A stretch of DNA of 64,000 nt from Achatina immaculata (taxonomy: Eukaryota; Mollusca; Gastropoda; Stylommatophora; Achatinidae). Positions 43,986 through 53,719 of this stretch are shown piece by piece (the stretch's first letter is position 1; each line of letters starts with the position of its first letter). The notes under the pieces are model-generated. The model was given only the letters and a program-made list of their open reading frames with translations. It was not told where the DNA came from and ran no database searches. The position numbers and the translations under genes are program-made. The DNA lies in contig CM019696.1 of the NCBI GenBank assembly GCA_009760885.1, forward strand, positions 46,399,358-46,463,357. Reading direction: 5' to 3'.

Positions 43986-44400
43986 CTACAAACACAGAGG
44001 CATAATAAAATTATATAACAAGGATGTTGAGTAGAGATAGTCAAAGGTATGGTACAGCTTCATAAAAATGATAGAAAGAAGCAGAGAAATAAGGAACAGC
44101 AAAATAAAAAGGCAATGAGATGAGCATATGGAAATGTACAACAATAACAAACCAATATTTCAACAATATGCCCTTATCAAGGTTGACAAAAATAAACAAA
44201 CAAACTGGCACTTATCTGACAGAGATCCTCCTGGTTCTGACATCACCTGAGTAGTGTGAAATACACTGTCTTTTTTTGTCATTCTTTTTAACCTTTAATT
44301 CTTTCTATCTCCTTTACACTGCATCATACACCACTCCATCTCTATCTCAGCTCTACTAGAATCAGTTTTACCAGAGTCCTGAACCCAACAAGTTTGTTGT
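43986..44400. other. Intron, no feature recognised
   Basis: The stretch CAACAATAACAAACCAATAT recalls 5525-5560, but no element could be defined. Confidence 0.35.
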
Positions 44401-44934
44401 CATATGTTGTACACTGCCTGATATCATCAAATTCTCTGTGTCTCTTATCTTGTCTTGTCCCCTTCCTCATATACTTTTCAGTGTTATGGGGACAACCAGA
44501 TGTCTTGATAGGGATCAGAGATTTGCTTCATATAACTTAGTTTCTGTAAATTCCTCCCTCCATTTCTTGCATGGCCAGCCTCTTCTTCTGTCTCCTACAG
44601 TTCTTACTGTGAATGTTTTCTGTGTTCTACTCTCTGGCGGTAGTTTTTAACATGGCCAAACCATTTGACTTGTGTCTGGATGCAGCATAATACTGGTGTT
44701 ACTCCAACCTTTGATGGTGTCATTTCTTATTTGATCTTTTCTTGTCACATTCAGTATTCTCCTTAAACATCTCATTTCTGTTGTGATGATTTTCCTTTTA
44801 CATCTAGCTGTTAGATTCCATATCTGACACTGATAGCAAAGAGTTGTGAGAAAAACTGTGTTGTATATTGCTCCTTTTGTTTTATATGTTGCACTTTCAA
44901 TCATAAAGTTCTGTTGTCATGTATTATTCAGTCA
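44400..44934 (-). mobile_element. LINE RT thumb fragment
   Basis: Minus strand 44904-44647 reads YKTKGAIYNTVFLTTLCYQC, QIWNLTARCKRKIITTEMR and CLRRILNVTRKDQIRND. This is the region after the RT palm in LINE ORF2. It is frame-broken toward 44400. The SINE at 44936 lies at its right edge, in the opposite orientation. Confidence 0.75.
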
Positions 44935-44935
44935 A

Positions 44936-45235
44936 TACCAGTCCTCCGTAGCTAAATCGCTAAAGACGCACTTAAAAAAAAGTGCAGCGGCAACTGGAAG
45001 ATCATGGGTTCAATCCCGGGACCGAAAAAAAAAAGCAACACTCACAAGACCTCCGGGAGCCATGACCCAAAGGGGGCCACCCCCCTTAGAGTGTCAGGAG
45101 TTTAAAGGGCTGTAACACTTGTCTGAGGGGGGGTACTTCCTCTGATGATCTGAAGGAGTTGTGTTGTTGTTCTGCCCTCTATGGTAGAGAGTTTCCTGCA
45201 TACAGTCAAAATGTGCCATGTCAATAGACATTCAT
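44936..45235 (+). mobile_element. tRNA-derived SINE
   Basis: A box TAGCTAAATCGCTAAAG (44950-44966) and B box GGGTTCAATCCCGGG (45006-45020) give a pol III promoter. The body has CAAGACCTCCGGGAGCCATG, TTAGAGTGTCAGGAGTTTAA, then GTACTTCCTCTGATGATCTG and GAGTTTCCTGCATACAGT. The tail part recurs antisense at 60340-60420. The head is shared with 1-207. Confidence 0.85.
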
Positions 45236-45329
45236 GATTGTGTTCCCCCATTCTGTGTGACTCTTAGTGTATTTCCAGTAAACTCAACTGCCTTTCATTT
45301 CTTCTACCACTGTAACTCTCTCTTCTTAC

Positions 45330-45865
45330 ATCCTTCCCGAGATGTTAAATATCACATAGGGCTTGCATGGTAGTTTGCAAAGTTTTCCTGCTTTCAACGA
45401 GCTTTGCAACCTCATCAAGGGATTTTATGTCTATTAATTTGGCCTCTCTTAACAATGTCCTCTTCAGAGTTTCATGTGGTTGACCTATGTTTCTCTAGCC
45501 TGTTGTGTTCCACTTGATAGCTTGTTTTGGGATTCTCTGACTGTTTCTTCTCATCACGTGACCAATATAAGTCCATCTCCTTTTTCTGATCACCCATGAG
45601 ACAGGTTGTTGTTCACTTATCTGCCTATGTCTGCATTGTTCTTGAATTAGTTCCACTTTATACTGAATATTTTCTTTAGGCATTTGTTTTCAAAAGAGTC
45701 AAATTTGTTGTCTATTTCTTCAGTTGTTTTCCAGCTTTCGCATGCATAAATGAGGGTAGATATTACATATGATTTGAATAATCTTAGTTTGGTATTTGTG
45801 CTTATAACTTTGAGTGCCATATGTTCTCAAGATTCTTGAAGGTCAATGCTGCTTTTGCAATTCTT
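45330..45865 (-). mobile_element. RTE-like LINE 3' fragment, copy 3
   Basis: Minus strand reads [35 protein letters not shown], with several frame breaks. Same family as 16475-18852 and 41495-41860, and again in the host-gene orientation. The 3' end reads GGGAAGGATGTAAGAAGAG. Confidence 0.88.
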
Positions 45866-45869
45866 GCAA

Positions 45870-46600
45870 TTGTAACTCTCTCCATGGTCCACGCTAATCA
45901 GGCACAACCATCTATTCTTTGGTCTTCTATAAGATGTGTCTCAGACCATGCTCCATGCCATTCTTTTAGCCTGTCAAGTATCTTGTTTATTTGTCTTCCT
46001 CTGTCCCTTTTTCCCTCCAGTGTCCCAGTCTGCCTCTTCCATAACATGTCCTACAAACATGGACTGTTGTGCTCTGAATTTCCCCATAATTTCTGTCTTT
46101 TGCCCAGCCTCTCTTAGAACCTCTTCATTTGTAGAGAGGTGTTTTATTTTCATTCTTGACTGTCCACGGTGTTTTCATCATTTTTCTTAGAAACCACATC
46201 TCCACTGCTTCCAGTAGATTTTGAGTGCTCTGTGTTATCATTCATGCTTCACATCCATATAATAGTACGGGTTTGATGTAACACTGAGTAACTCTCTTTC
46301 TGGTGCTCATCGACAGAGCTTTATTGCACAGAATGCTTTTTCCTTTTCATAAATGCAGATGTGGCCTGGGCTATTCTGCTCCTTATTTTGGTTTCACATC
46401 TTCTGTCTTGTGTTATTATTGTTCCCAAATACTTGAATTTGTCCACTTGCTTTAATTCTGTGCCTTTTACTTTGATGCCACATTTTGCTGATGTTTCTGG
46501 GATATGACCATGACCTCTGACTTTGTTTTTAGTCCTTTCTCCTTGTTTTTTTCTATGATTTTGTCTAACAAACCAGTGTAATATTAAGTCAAAATACTGG
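45870..46600 (-). mobile_element. Decayed LINE fragment
   Basis: The right end of the fragment reads GTCCACGCTAATCAGGCAC and GTCAAGTATCTTGTTTATTT, as at 13960-14080 (LINE C-terminal GKLEG-type segment). Further right, GAAACCACATCTCCACTGCT and TTTGATGCCACATTTTGC look like antisense RT thumb coding. No intact frame. Confidence 0.6.
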
Positions 46601-46621
46601 ATTGTTGTATGTCCTTCATTT

Positions 46622-47123
46622 CAGAGAATGAGAAACATATTAACCAACACATCCTTATCAATGAATGTTAGAAAATCAGTCCTAAAATGCTATATTGAAC
46701 CTATCTTGTTATATGGAAGTGAATCATGGACAACAGGCAGGTCTGCACAAAAATCATTGGAAGCAGCAGAAATGTGGTTTATTAGAAGAATGTTGTGAAT
46801 CCCCTGGACAGCAAAAATAACTAATGAAGAATGTATGAGAAGAGCTGGAGAGACAAAAAAACCTTGTCAAAAAGATAAGAGAGAGACAATGTACTTTCAT
46901 AGGACATGCAATGAGAAGAGGGGGCATTGAAAATATTATAACAACAGGAAAAATAGAAGGAAGAAGATCAAGAGGAAGACCAAGAGAAATGATACTGGAC
47001 AGTCTGACGGGATGGTGTGAGAGGAGATCACCAACTGAGCTGATGGCCTGCATGAAGGATCGTGTACTCTGGAGAAGCATAATAGCCAACGCCAGTCGGC
47101 ACAGCACCTGATGATGATGATGA
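46622..47123 (+). mobile_element. LINE 3' end, recent 5'-truncated insertion with 16-bp TSD
   Basis: A perfect 16-base direct repeat TGTATGTCCTTCATTT flanks it (46606-46621 and 47124-47139). The insert encodes, with breaks, KCYIEPILLYGSESWT, KSLEAAEMWFIRRML and the basic RSRGRPREMIL tail, the end of a LINE RT ORF. It ends CCAACGCCAGTCGGCACAGC then ATGATGATGATG. The tail type equals that at 43370 and 53620. Confidence 0.92.
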
Positions 47124-47351
47124 TGTATGTCCTTCATTTATACATGCTGATCTTTTTTTTTCTACCACTCATTCTTGCAAACCATTATCCTCACTCTATC
47201 TTTCTGTAGAACTGGACATGCACTGCTGTCTGCTTTTATTACTAGAACCGATTTTTACCACGGTCATCATTTCTCTTATCTCTAACCATTCATATAAAAT
47301 TTAACCCCACAAAATCTGAAGCAACATGAAAAATAAACAGCTCCAGCTTAC

Positions 47352-47496
47352 TTAAGTATATCCAAACAACATCAAACTGATGTGGCTTTCTCTCTCTCTC
47401 TTCTTCATCATACAAAGCAGCTTGTATTCTTTGTGCTTCTTTTGAGGCCTGAAACTTGGCAAATGAGCTCAGCTCTTGCGTGTACTTGCCATACAG
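47352..47496 (-). CDS. CLCN2: ClC gene exon 2 (cytoplasmic N-terminal region)
   Basis: 145 bases between a GCAG acceptor (47498-47497) and a GTAAG donor. It encodes LYGKYTQELSSFAK followed by a charged stretch rich in E, R and K (EEERERK) and DVVWIYL. The LYGKYTQ start is diagnostic of the ClC-1/2 type. It ends one base into a lysine codon completed by exon 3. Confidence 0.88.
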
Positions 47497-47689
47497 CTGC
47501 ACTCAATGAAAGAATTAAACATAATGAAATTTTTTAAAAAATTAAACAATTACTACATTCTGTAGCCTTTTTTTTTCTTGAAAGCTAGGCAAAACCTTTC
47601 TATCTTTATTTTTTTTTGTAATATTTCAATTTTTTCTTTCTTAAATCAACACAAAAATGTACACCTGGGGTAATACCCACATGAAAATT
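47497..47689. other. Intron, no feature recognised
   Basis: Short AT-rich intron part between exon 2 and the I-type LINE. Confidence 0.4.
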
Positions 47690-47703
47690 ATATAAAGAAA
47701 ACA

Positions 47704-50700
47704 CATAGACAAGAGAGGAGAGGAAGTTGAGAGCTGGCAGGATGATAATGGACTTCTCCTGATCAACCAGCCAATGGATGCCCCAACATTTTACTCAAGG
47801 GCGTGGCATACAAAATCAACACCAGATCTGGCATTCCACTCTCCAGATCTGAAGTGGAACATTACACGTGGAGTTGGAAAACAACTTGGAGGTAGCGACC
47901 ATCGACCAGTCTTCCTGACAATAGAAAATGAACTCCTTAACACCAGTAACCCTCTCCCCAGATGGAACTATAAAAAAGCAAACTGGACAATGTACAGACA
48001 TCGTACAGGTATCCTGGTGGGACAGCTGTCCATAGAAGGTAAGGATATTAACAGCATAGTAAAGGAATTCAATGCTTGTATCCTTCAAGCCGCTTGTGAA
48101 ACCATTCCCAGAGGAGCTCGCAGGGACTATAAACCATACTGGTCTAGTGAGCTGGGAAAACTCCATGATGACGTGGAAGCAGCTCGAAAGCAAGCAGAAA
48201 ATAGACCATGCCAAGAACACCACAATAATTACCAACATTCTAAGGCCAAATTTCAGAGAGCAAAGCTGCAAGCCAGATGGGAAAGTTGGAGAGAGAAAAC
48301 AGAGTCCCTAAACTTTGAAAAGGATGGAAGGAAACTGTGGAAACTAATCAAACAGTTAAATGATGAGAGTACTGGAAGAAGTACAAAGGTTACACTAATA
48401 GAGGATGGGAAAACTCTTACAGGTAAGCAGGTAGCAGATCACTTTGCTCGCATGTTTGCACAGGACTGCAACATTGATATCCATCCAGAGAAGGAGCGTA
48501 CAGTGCGCATCGAGCCACAGAAAGAGGAGGAACAAGTCAGAAAAGTGGAGGTCATGGATGCACCAATCACACACAGTGAGTTAGACCTAGCAGTTAGTAA
48601 ACTGAAACCAAGGAAATCACCAGGACCAGATGGAGTGTCCAATGAAATGATCAAGAACCTGGGAATGGCAGCAATGGGAAAGCTGTTGGATATTTTCAAT
48701 ATGTGCTGGAGCACAGGTAAGTTACCTCAAATCTGGAAGGAAGCAAGCATAGTACCACTGCTAAAACCAGGGAAAAACAGTGATACTGCCTCCAGCTACA
48801 GGCCAATCAGTCTCACTAGCTGCCTATGCAAAACGATGGAATGCATCATTGACCTGAGGCTAAAATGGTACCTAGAAAGTGAAAACCTTCTCGTTCCACA
48901 ACAAGCAGGATTTAGGCAGTACTACAGTACGGAAGATCAAGTGACTTATCTCTCTCAAGAGATTGAGGATGCATTCCAAGAGAAAAACCTTGTACTAGCA
49001 GCGTGGATAGACCTGAAGAAAGCCTTTGATAAAGTATGGAAAAAAGGTCTGCTGTGGAAACTAAGAAACTGCAATGTGAATGGAAGACTGTACAACTGGA
49101 TAAAGTCCTATTTACACAATAGAAGAGCTAGAGTAGTAATGGGTGGACACAAAAGCCAGAAAGTACTTCTGCGACACGGTGTACCACAAGGAGGAGTCCT
49201 TTCGCCTACACTATTCCTTGTATTCATTAATGACCTGGTCAAGGAACTTCCCTATGGAATCAAAGCGGCACTGTATGCAGATGATCTTGTCATGTGGTGT
49301 ACAGATGAATATGCGACAGTTGCTACACAGAGACTCCAAAGAGCAGCAGACATCTTGACATCATGGACAAACAAATGGTGTGTAAGTATCAACACAGAGA
49401 AATCAAGTACCACTCTGTTCACCCTCTCATCTAAACAGAAAGCAGGTAAGATCTTTGTAAATGAAATACCCTTAAGGATGGACAACCAACCCACTTACTT
49501 AGGAGTGACTCTTGACTCAAAACTGATGTGGAAGCAACACATCAACAGTGCAGAAGCAAAAGCCAGAAGAAAACTAGCCATATTAAGAAAACTGAGTGGA
49601 ACCACATGAGGAGCTAGTGAAAGAATCCTCAAGAATGTATATCAGCAAAGTATTCTACCACATTTAGAATATGGCTCAACATCTTGGTGCACAGCATCAA
49701 ACATTACGCCGCATAATCTAGACAAGGTTCAAAATCAGTCACTACGGATTATCACAGGTGCCATGAGGTCCACACCAATAGTAGAAATGCACCAAATAGT
49801 TGGTGTTCAACCGCTAAAGGAACGTAGAGACACAAAGGTCATGACCATGGGAGAAAAATTCCTTAGCTCTGTAAGCCATCCCCTGAAGGAGAGATTCAAT
49901 AACTTGGCATTAGGACGGCTTAAAAGAAGCAGCTTCATTCATCAGGCCAAGCGTATGCGTAAGCTGATACCTGACCTTCCAACTGTAGTCGCTCCATTAT
50001 CATCTGTACCAGAGCATACACCATGGAAAGAAGCAGATTATACACAAATAACTATTCAGACTGAAGTGAAAGGTGTGCAGAATGGTGAGATGCAGAGCAG
50101 TCTTGTAAGATCAACAGCCACACTTAGTGTTCTAGATGACAAATATCCATGTGACACCTGGATACGTGTGTATACAGATGGATCTGCACATAATGCCATA
50201 AAGAATGGAGGGGCAGGAGCATATATTGAATATCCAAACAACACCATTGACAAGATTTCCATACCCACTGGTAAATACTGCAACAACTTTGATGCAGAAG
50301 TTAGGGCAATTATTGCTGCAGTTGAAAAACTATCAGACTCCAGAATTGATACATGTCCTGTAGTAATTCTCACAGATGCAAGATCAGTACTGGAGGCTCT
50401 TCAGTGCAACAAACTACCAGACCTTAAGGATGCCTTGTCAAAAATTGGCTTACAACATGGAGTCACTTTACAATGGATTCCCTCCCACTGTGGGATACCA
50501 GGCAATGAGAAAGCTGACCATCTGGCCAAAGAGGGCACTGAAATGGAGCAACCAGACATACCAATCACTTATAATCAGAAGAAAAACATGATAAAAACCT
50601 ACAGGAAGCCACAAACACCACCACATGATGACTATCACATGCTAAACAGAAAGGAACAAGTCACCATCTTCCGTCTCCGAACAGGACACAGCCGACTCCG

Positions 50701-50954
50701 AAGTCATATGTATACAAAGTTTAAGGTTGGTACTACTAATCTATGTACATGTGCCCAGGTGCCCCAAACTGTGGAACATATCCTCCAGAACTGCATCAAC
50801 TACGAGACACTGAGAAATAATTACTGGCCCAGTGAAACCACTAAAGAAGATAAGCTCTATGGTTCCATACATGAATTACAAAAAACAGTGAATTTTATCC
50901 AAGAGACAGGACTGCAGATATAGACAGACAGTGCGAACGAAGAAGAAGAAGAAG
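47704..50954 (+). mobile_element. I/Nimb-type LINE (EN-RT-RNase H), 5'-truncated, one stop
   Basis: Flanked by a perfect 14-base duplication ATATAAAGAAAACA (47690-47703, 50955-50968). One frame runs from about 47705 to 50923, broken only by a TGA at 49607-49609; the second part (49763-50923) is in the same frame. Domains in order: the C-terminal part of an AP endonuclease (GGSDHRPV), RT (SPGPDGVSNEM, YRPISLTSCLCKTME, QAGFR, AWIDLKKAFDKVW, VPQGGVLSPTLFLVF, ALYADDLVMW), thumb YLGVTLDSKL, then RNase H (VYTDGSAH, FDAEVRA, ILTDARSVLEAL, WIPSHCGIPGNEKAD) and a Cys-rich end (CTCAQVPQTVEHILQNC). The tail is GAACGAAGAAGAAG. The RNase H after the RT places it in the I group. It is antisense to the host gene. 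Confidence 0.94.
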
Positions 50955-50968
50955 ATATAAAGAAAACA

Positions 50969-52040
50969 TTTTTTTTTAAATGATAATCATGAGAGAGAAT
51001 AAATATGCTGTCAATATCCAAAGTATTAAGGCTAACTGTTAAGTGAAGGATTATGAATATGCTTTTTAGGAAAACAGCAAACAATTTCAGGATGTCAAAA
51101 AACATGTCACAATTTGGGGATGTCAAAAACATGTCACAAAAATATACTGGCACATGGAATATGCATGACTAAGTAAGTTTTTTCAGTCTGACTGCTCAAG
51201 TTCTTTTGGAGATACTGAAAACAGACTAAGTGATGGAAAATGTTTATGATATTATGCAAGATACTTAAGGGGGGGAAAAGGGAAGTCATAGGTAAAATGC
51301 TGCTTCTATAACCAAAGACCTTGGGATACAGGTGTTTATTTTATTTTTTAACTGCAGATTTGTAACACAAATTGTATCTGTACGCTTCATGAAACTGGGT
51401 TATATGTTGACCCATGCTTCACTAGTTTCGCTAAAGCAACTTTATATTTCTAAGAACAGTGCTTGGGGGCCTGGATGCCTGCTTGCCGGTCGTCATGAAT
51501 GTATTACTCTGACTCAAACCATCTACAGCCCCACGACTTTGTAGTGCAAAGAACGGGGGGGGGAAGAAATCATACAACAGTCTTATAGTTCAACAATCTG
51601 GCACAGCAAAATCTGCAAAAAATCTAACAGAAATGAAGAGGGAATGGAAGAAAAAAGGTTTATTTTTTACTGAATCCCGAGTATGGCCGCTTTCAAAATG
51701 GTATCAAATACTGATATTCTTATACTAAGAGGATTGTGTGAAATAAATTTTATCTGGTTCCTGAATTTTTGTTGTAATTCATAGAGCATGAATTTTGAAG
51801 CATATCTCATCAACCCGTATAACTATATCGTAATATGTCAGGTTTTCCAGTCTATCGTTTCACCCACACATCGCTCGACTTACATTCTCATTTTCCTGTT
51901 TATATTTAGCAAAATTAAAACAATGGCTTTGGTAATAAACGTCACAGAAATAACTGATATATTCGCTAAATTTTATATGAAGTCAGATTATTCACAAATC
52001 ACTGAGCAAAACTACTGAACAAACCCGTTGAGGCTCTTAC
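50969..52040. other. First intron, right part, no feature recognised
   Basis: A small duplication TCACAA/GGATGTCAAAAA-CATGTCAC at 51085-51140 and a G run at about 51555. No exon supported. The exon 1 donor is at 52040. Confidence 0.45.
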
Positions 52041-52076
52041 CAAAGTTTGTTCATATCCGAAACTTCTGCTCGCCAT
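52041..52076 (-). CDS. CLCN2: ClC gene exon 1 (start codon)
   Basis: Twelve codons starting at ATG 52076 and ending at a GTAAG donor at 52040, phase 0. The peptide ends FGYEQTL. Joined to exon 2 this makes YEQTL-LYGKYTQ, which closely matches the vertebrate ClC-2 N-terminus (YEQTLMYGRYTQ), and that match is why this start was chosen. The exon is cytoplasmic, ahead of the first membrane helix. Confidence 0.85.
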
Positions 52077-52330
52077 GTTGACTTCAGAGTTATCCCAACT
52101 TGACAACGCAGACACGGCCGATGATTGGTCGAGCTGCGCTGAGTGGGAGATGGATTGAGGGTTGGTTGAGGTTTGCTGAGTGAGACAGAAAGTTCAGCTT
52201 TGAAACTCAATGTAAATAAAGAAGGCAATCCTATGTTGTTAAATTCGCCGACACAAATGTATCTCTGCTGTAGTCCGATTTATACTAGGTGTGTTGTAGA
52301 ATTGTTTATATATGCAAATAGCTTTAGGGT
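52077..52330 (-). promoter_or_regulatory. Putative ClC promoter / 5' UTR region
   Basis: Immediately upstream of the start codon on the minus strand there is a CCAAT box (plus-strand ATTGG, 52124-52128). Farther up, 52305-52319 reads ATTTGCATATATAAA on the minus strand, an octamer overlapping a TATA-like sequence. Transcription starting about 30 bases downstream of it would give a 5' UTR near 200 bases. This is motif spotting only; a spliced upstream 5' UTR exon cannot be ruled out. Confidence 0.35.
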
Positions 52331-52830
52331 TTCAAGTAAAATTGGCAGAAGAGAGAGTAATGGATACAAGTTTCGTCTGCAGCAATAAGCCACACTGTCT
52401 CAGAAAGCTGAACGAATGAATGTTACAAGTATGGGAATTTCCCAAGGGTAATCTGCAGTCGACAATAATGATAGAAGGACAATATTTCTTCATGTTTAAG
52501 GAAATCTGAAAGGCTTTATTTCTTAAATTTTTTATTTCATTTCGAAAAGGTAACACTGACGCCTAATGATTTTGAAGCAAATAGATGTTAGCTGCTTATG
52601 AAAACTGTCATTCTGAATTGACGTAACATCTCTGCTCACTGTTACTTTCGAACTCCAAATTCAGGTTCTTCACTGTCCATGCAGATATCCAGGCATATCT
52701 TACATGAATGGGAAAAGAGATCTGTTCAAATGCCTCAGAAGCTAAACCAGTGGCTGGAAGAGCGTTTGGGTTGTAGAGTTCATAGTAAATTATTTCATGT
52801 AATAAGAAGCTGATTGGAGACTGCTACTCC
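52331..52830. other. Upstream flank, no feature recognised
   Basis: Region just upstream of the putative ClC promoter. No ORF or repeat supported. Confidence 0.4.
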
Positions 52831-52834
52831 GCCC

Positions 52835-53345
52835 CAGGTAATCTGGGTTTAAGAATGGGTAATGGTAAAGGTAAAATCCCCGTTTCCTTGCCATATTGGG
52901 GAATACAGTGTTAGGGCCATGTTTTCCATGACCTTCGGCACATGACAGTCTGATGTGATCAATAGCACGCATGGCCGCTTTACCTTCCCAGATTTCTCTG
53001 CTACCCATTTTTTTTAAGACGACGAAAACAGGCCGTGACCCGGTGGTACTGCAAACCGGGTCCACCCGTAACGAGATGTGGACCATACCCCGGCATTCAA
53101 TGTGCAGGGCAGGCCTCATGCATCTCGTTTAGTTAAAAAATAACGACGCTTTTGTTTAACCAAAGGGCATGTTGATCAGGCTACCTGCCATGAGGACACT
53201 TTGACCTCAGCCACTTTGATCTTAGCCAAAAGGCCTTTTAGAGGCTGGGTGAACCCCAGGGCCTTTTTTGGTGTGTACCAGAAAAAAATCCCACTGCTGG
53301 GACTGAACGCGGTGTCACCTGAACTGAGCGTTTAAGAACGGGTAC
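52835..53345 (-). mobile_element. SINE-like composite with U2 snRNA-like segment
   Basis: The minus strand contains GGCCTTTTGGCTAAGATCAA then AGTG (53212-53235). This matches the 5' end of U2 snRNA (GGCCUUUUGGCUAAGAUCAA-GUG) with one extra A. Farther left are AAATGGGTAGCAGAGAAATC then TGGGAAGG (52984-53010), a block also present in the SINE at 62040-62280, and a GC-rich body. No clear tail was found, so limits are approximate. Confidence 0.5.
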
Positions 53346-53614
53346 ATGAAACAGATGTCTTAACAATTTTCAGTTACTGCTGAAATAGAAGAATGTCTGC
53401 TCAGAAAGATAAGGCATACTTTAATACGCTGTACACACTTTGTCGGCGCATTAAGCGGTATGCAGATGCTTACGTTAAAGTAGAAGTTTGCATATTTAAA
53501 GGGAGATCAGCATACAAAAAAGCATAAATGGAGGCCACGGTAGCTGTTAATCGATAATAAGGGGAAAAAAGGGAACGAGATATGAAGAAAGACATATTTG
53601 TATTGTTAATTGCT

Positions 53615-53717
53615 GAACCCAACTGAACTGATGGCCTGCATGAAGGATCGGGTACTCTGGAGAAGCATAATAGCCAACGCCAGTCGGCACGGCACCTGAT
53701 GATGATGATGATGATTG
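53615..53717 (+). mobile_element. LINE 3' tail fragment (ATG repeats)
   Basis: GATGGCCTGCATGAAGGATC, GGAGAAGCATAATAGCCAAC, GCCAGTCGGCACGGCACC then TGATGATGATGATGAT. Almost the same as 47040-47120; about 100 bases remain. Confidence 0.88.
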
Positions 53718-53719
53718 CT

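Larger units (their letters stand above)
1361..52076 (-). other. CLCN2: ClC-2-type chloride channel gene, overall extent (3' end off window)
   Basis: This is the span of a voltage-gated chloride channel gene of the CLCN1/2/K branch, a dimeric plasma-membrane anion channel with a double-barrelled pore. Eighteen distinct exons were assembled by matching translated segments to the known order of ClC family motifs and requiring GT-AG borders. Phases are compatible at every junction checked except the exon 15 to exon 17 step, where one exon is missing. Recognisable landmarks in order are YEQTL plus LYGKYTQ at the N-terminus, GEDWIFL (helix B), GSGIPEM, GKE/GPFVH with the gating glutamate, [22 protein letters not shown] and CBS1 with VEDFMV. 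Introns total about 49 kb and are mostly repeats. CBS2 and the stop codon are expected left of base 1. Subfamily assignment rests on remembered family motifs, not on a search. Confidence 0.93.

Noticed and set aside
45006..45020. A possible true tRNA gene at the B-box-like sequence (also 62210)
   Set aside because: No cloverleaf with matching acceptor stem; long repeat-type 3' bodies and multiple copies show SINEs.
53202..53246. A functional U2 snRNA gene
   Set aside because: Only the first about 24 bases of similarity are present; no branch-point-recognition region, Sm site or promoter elements follow.
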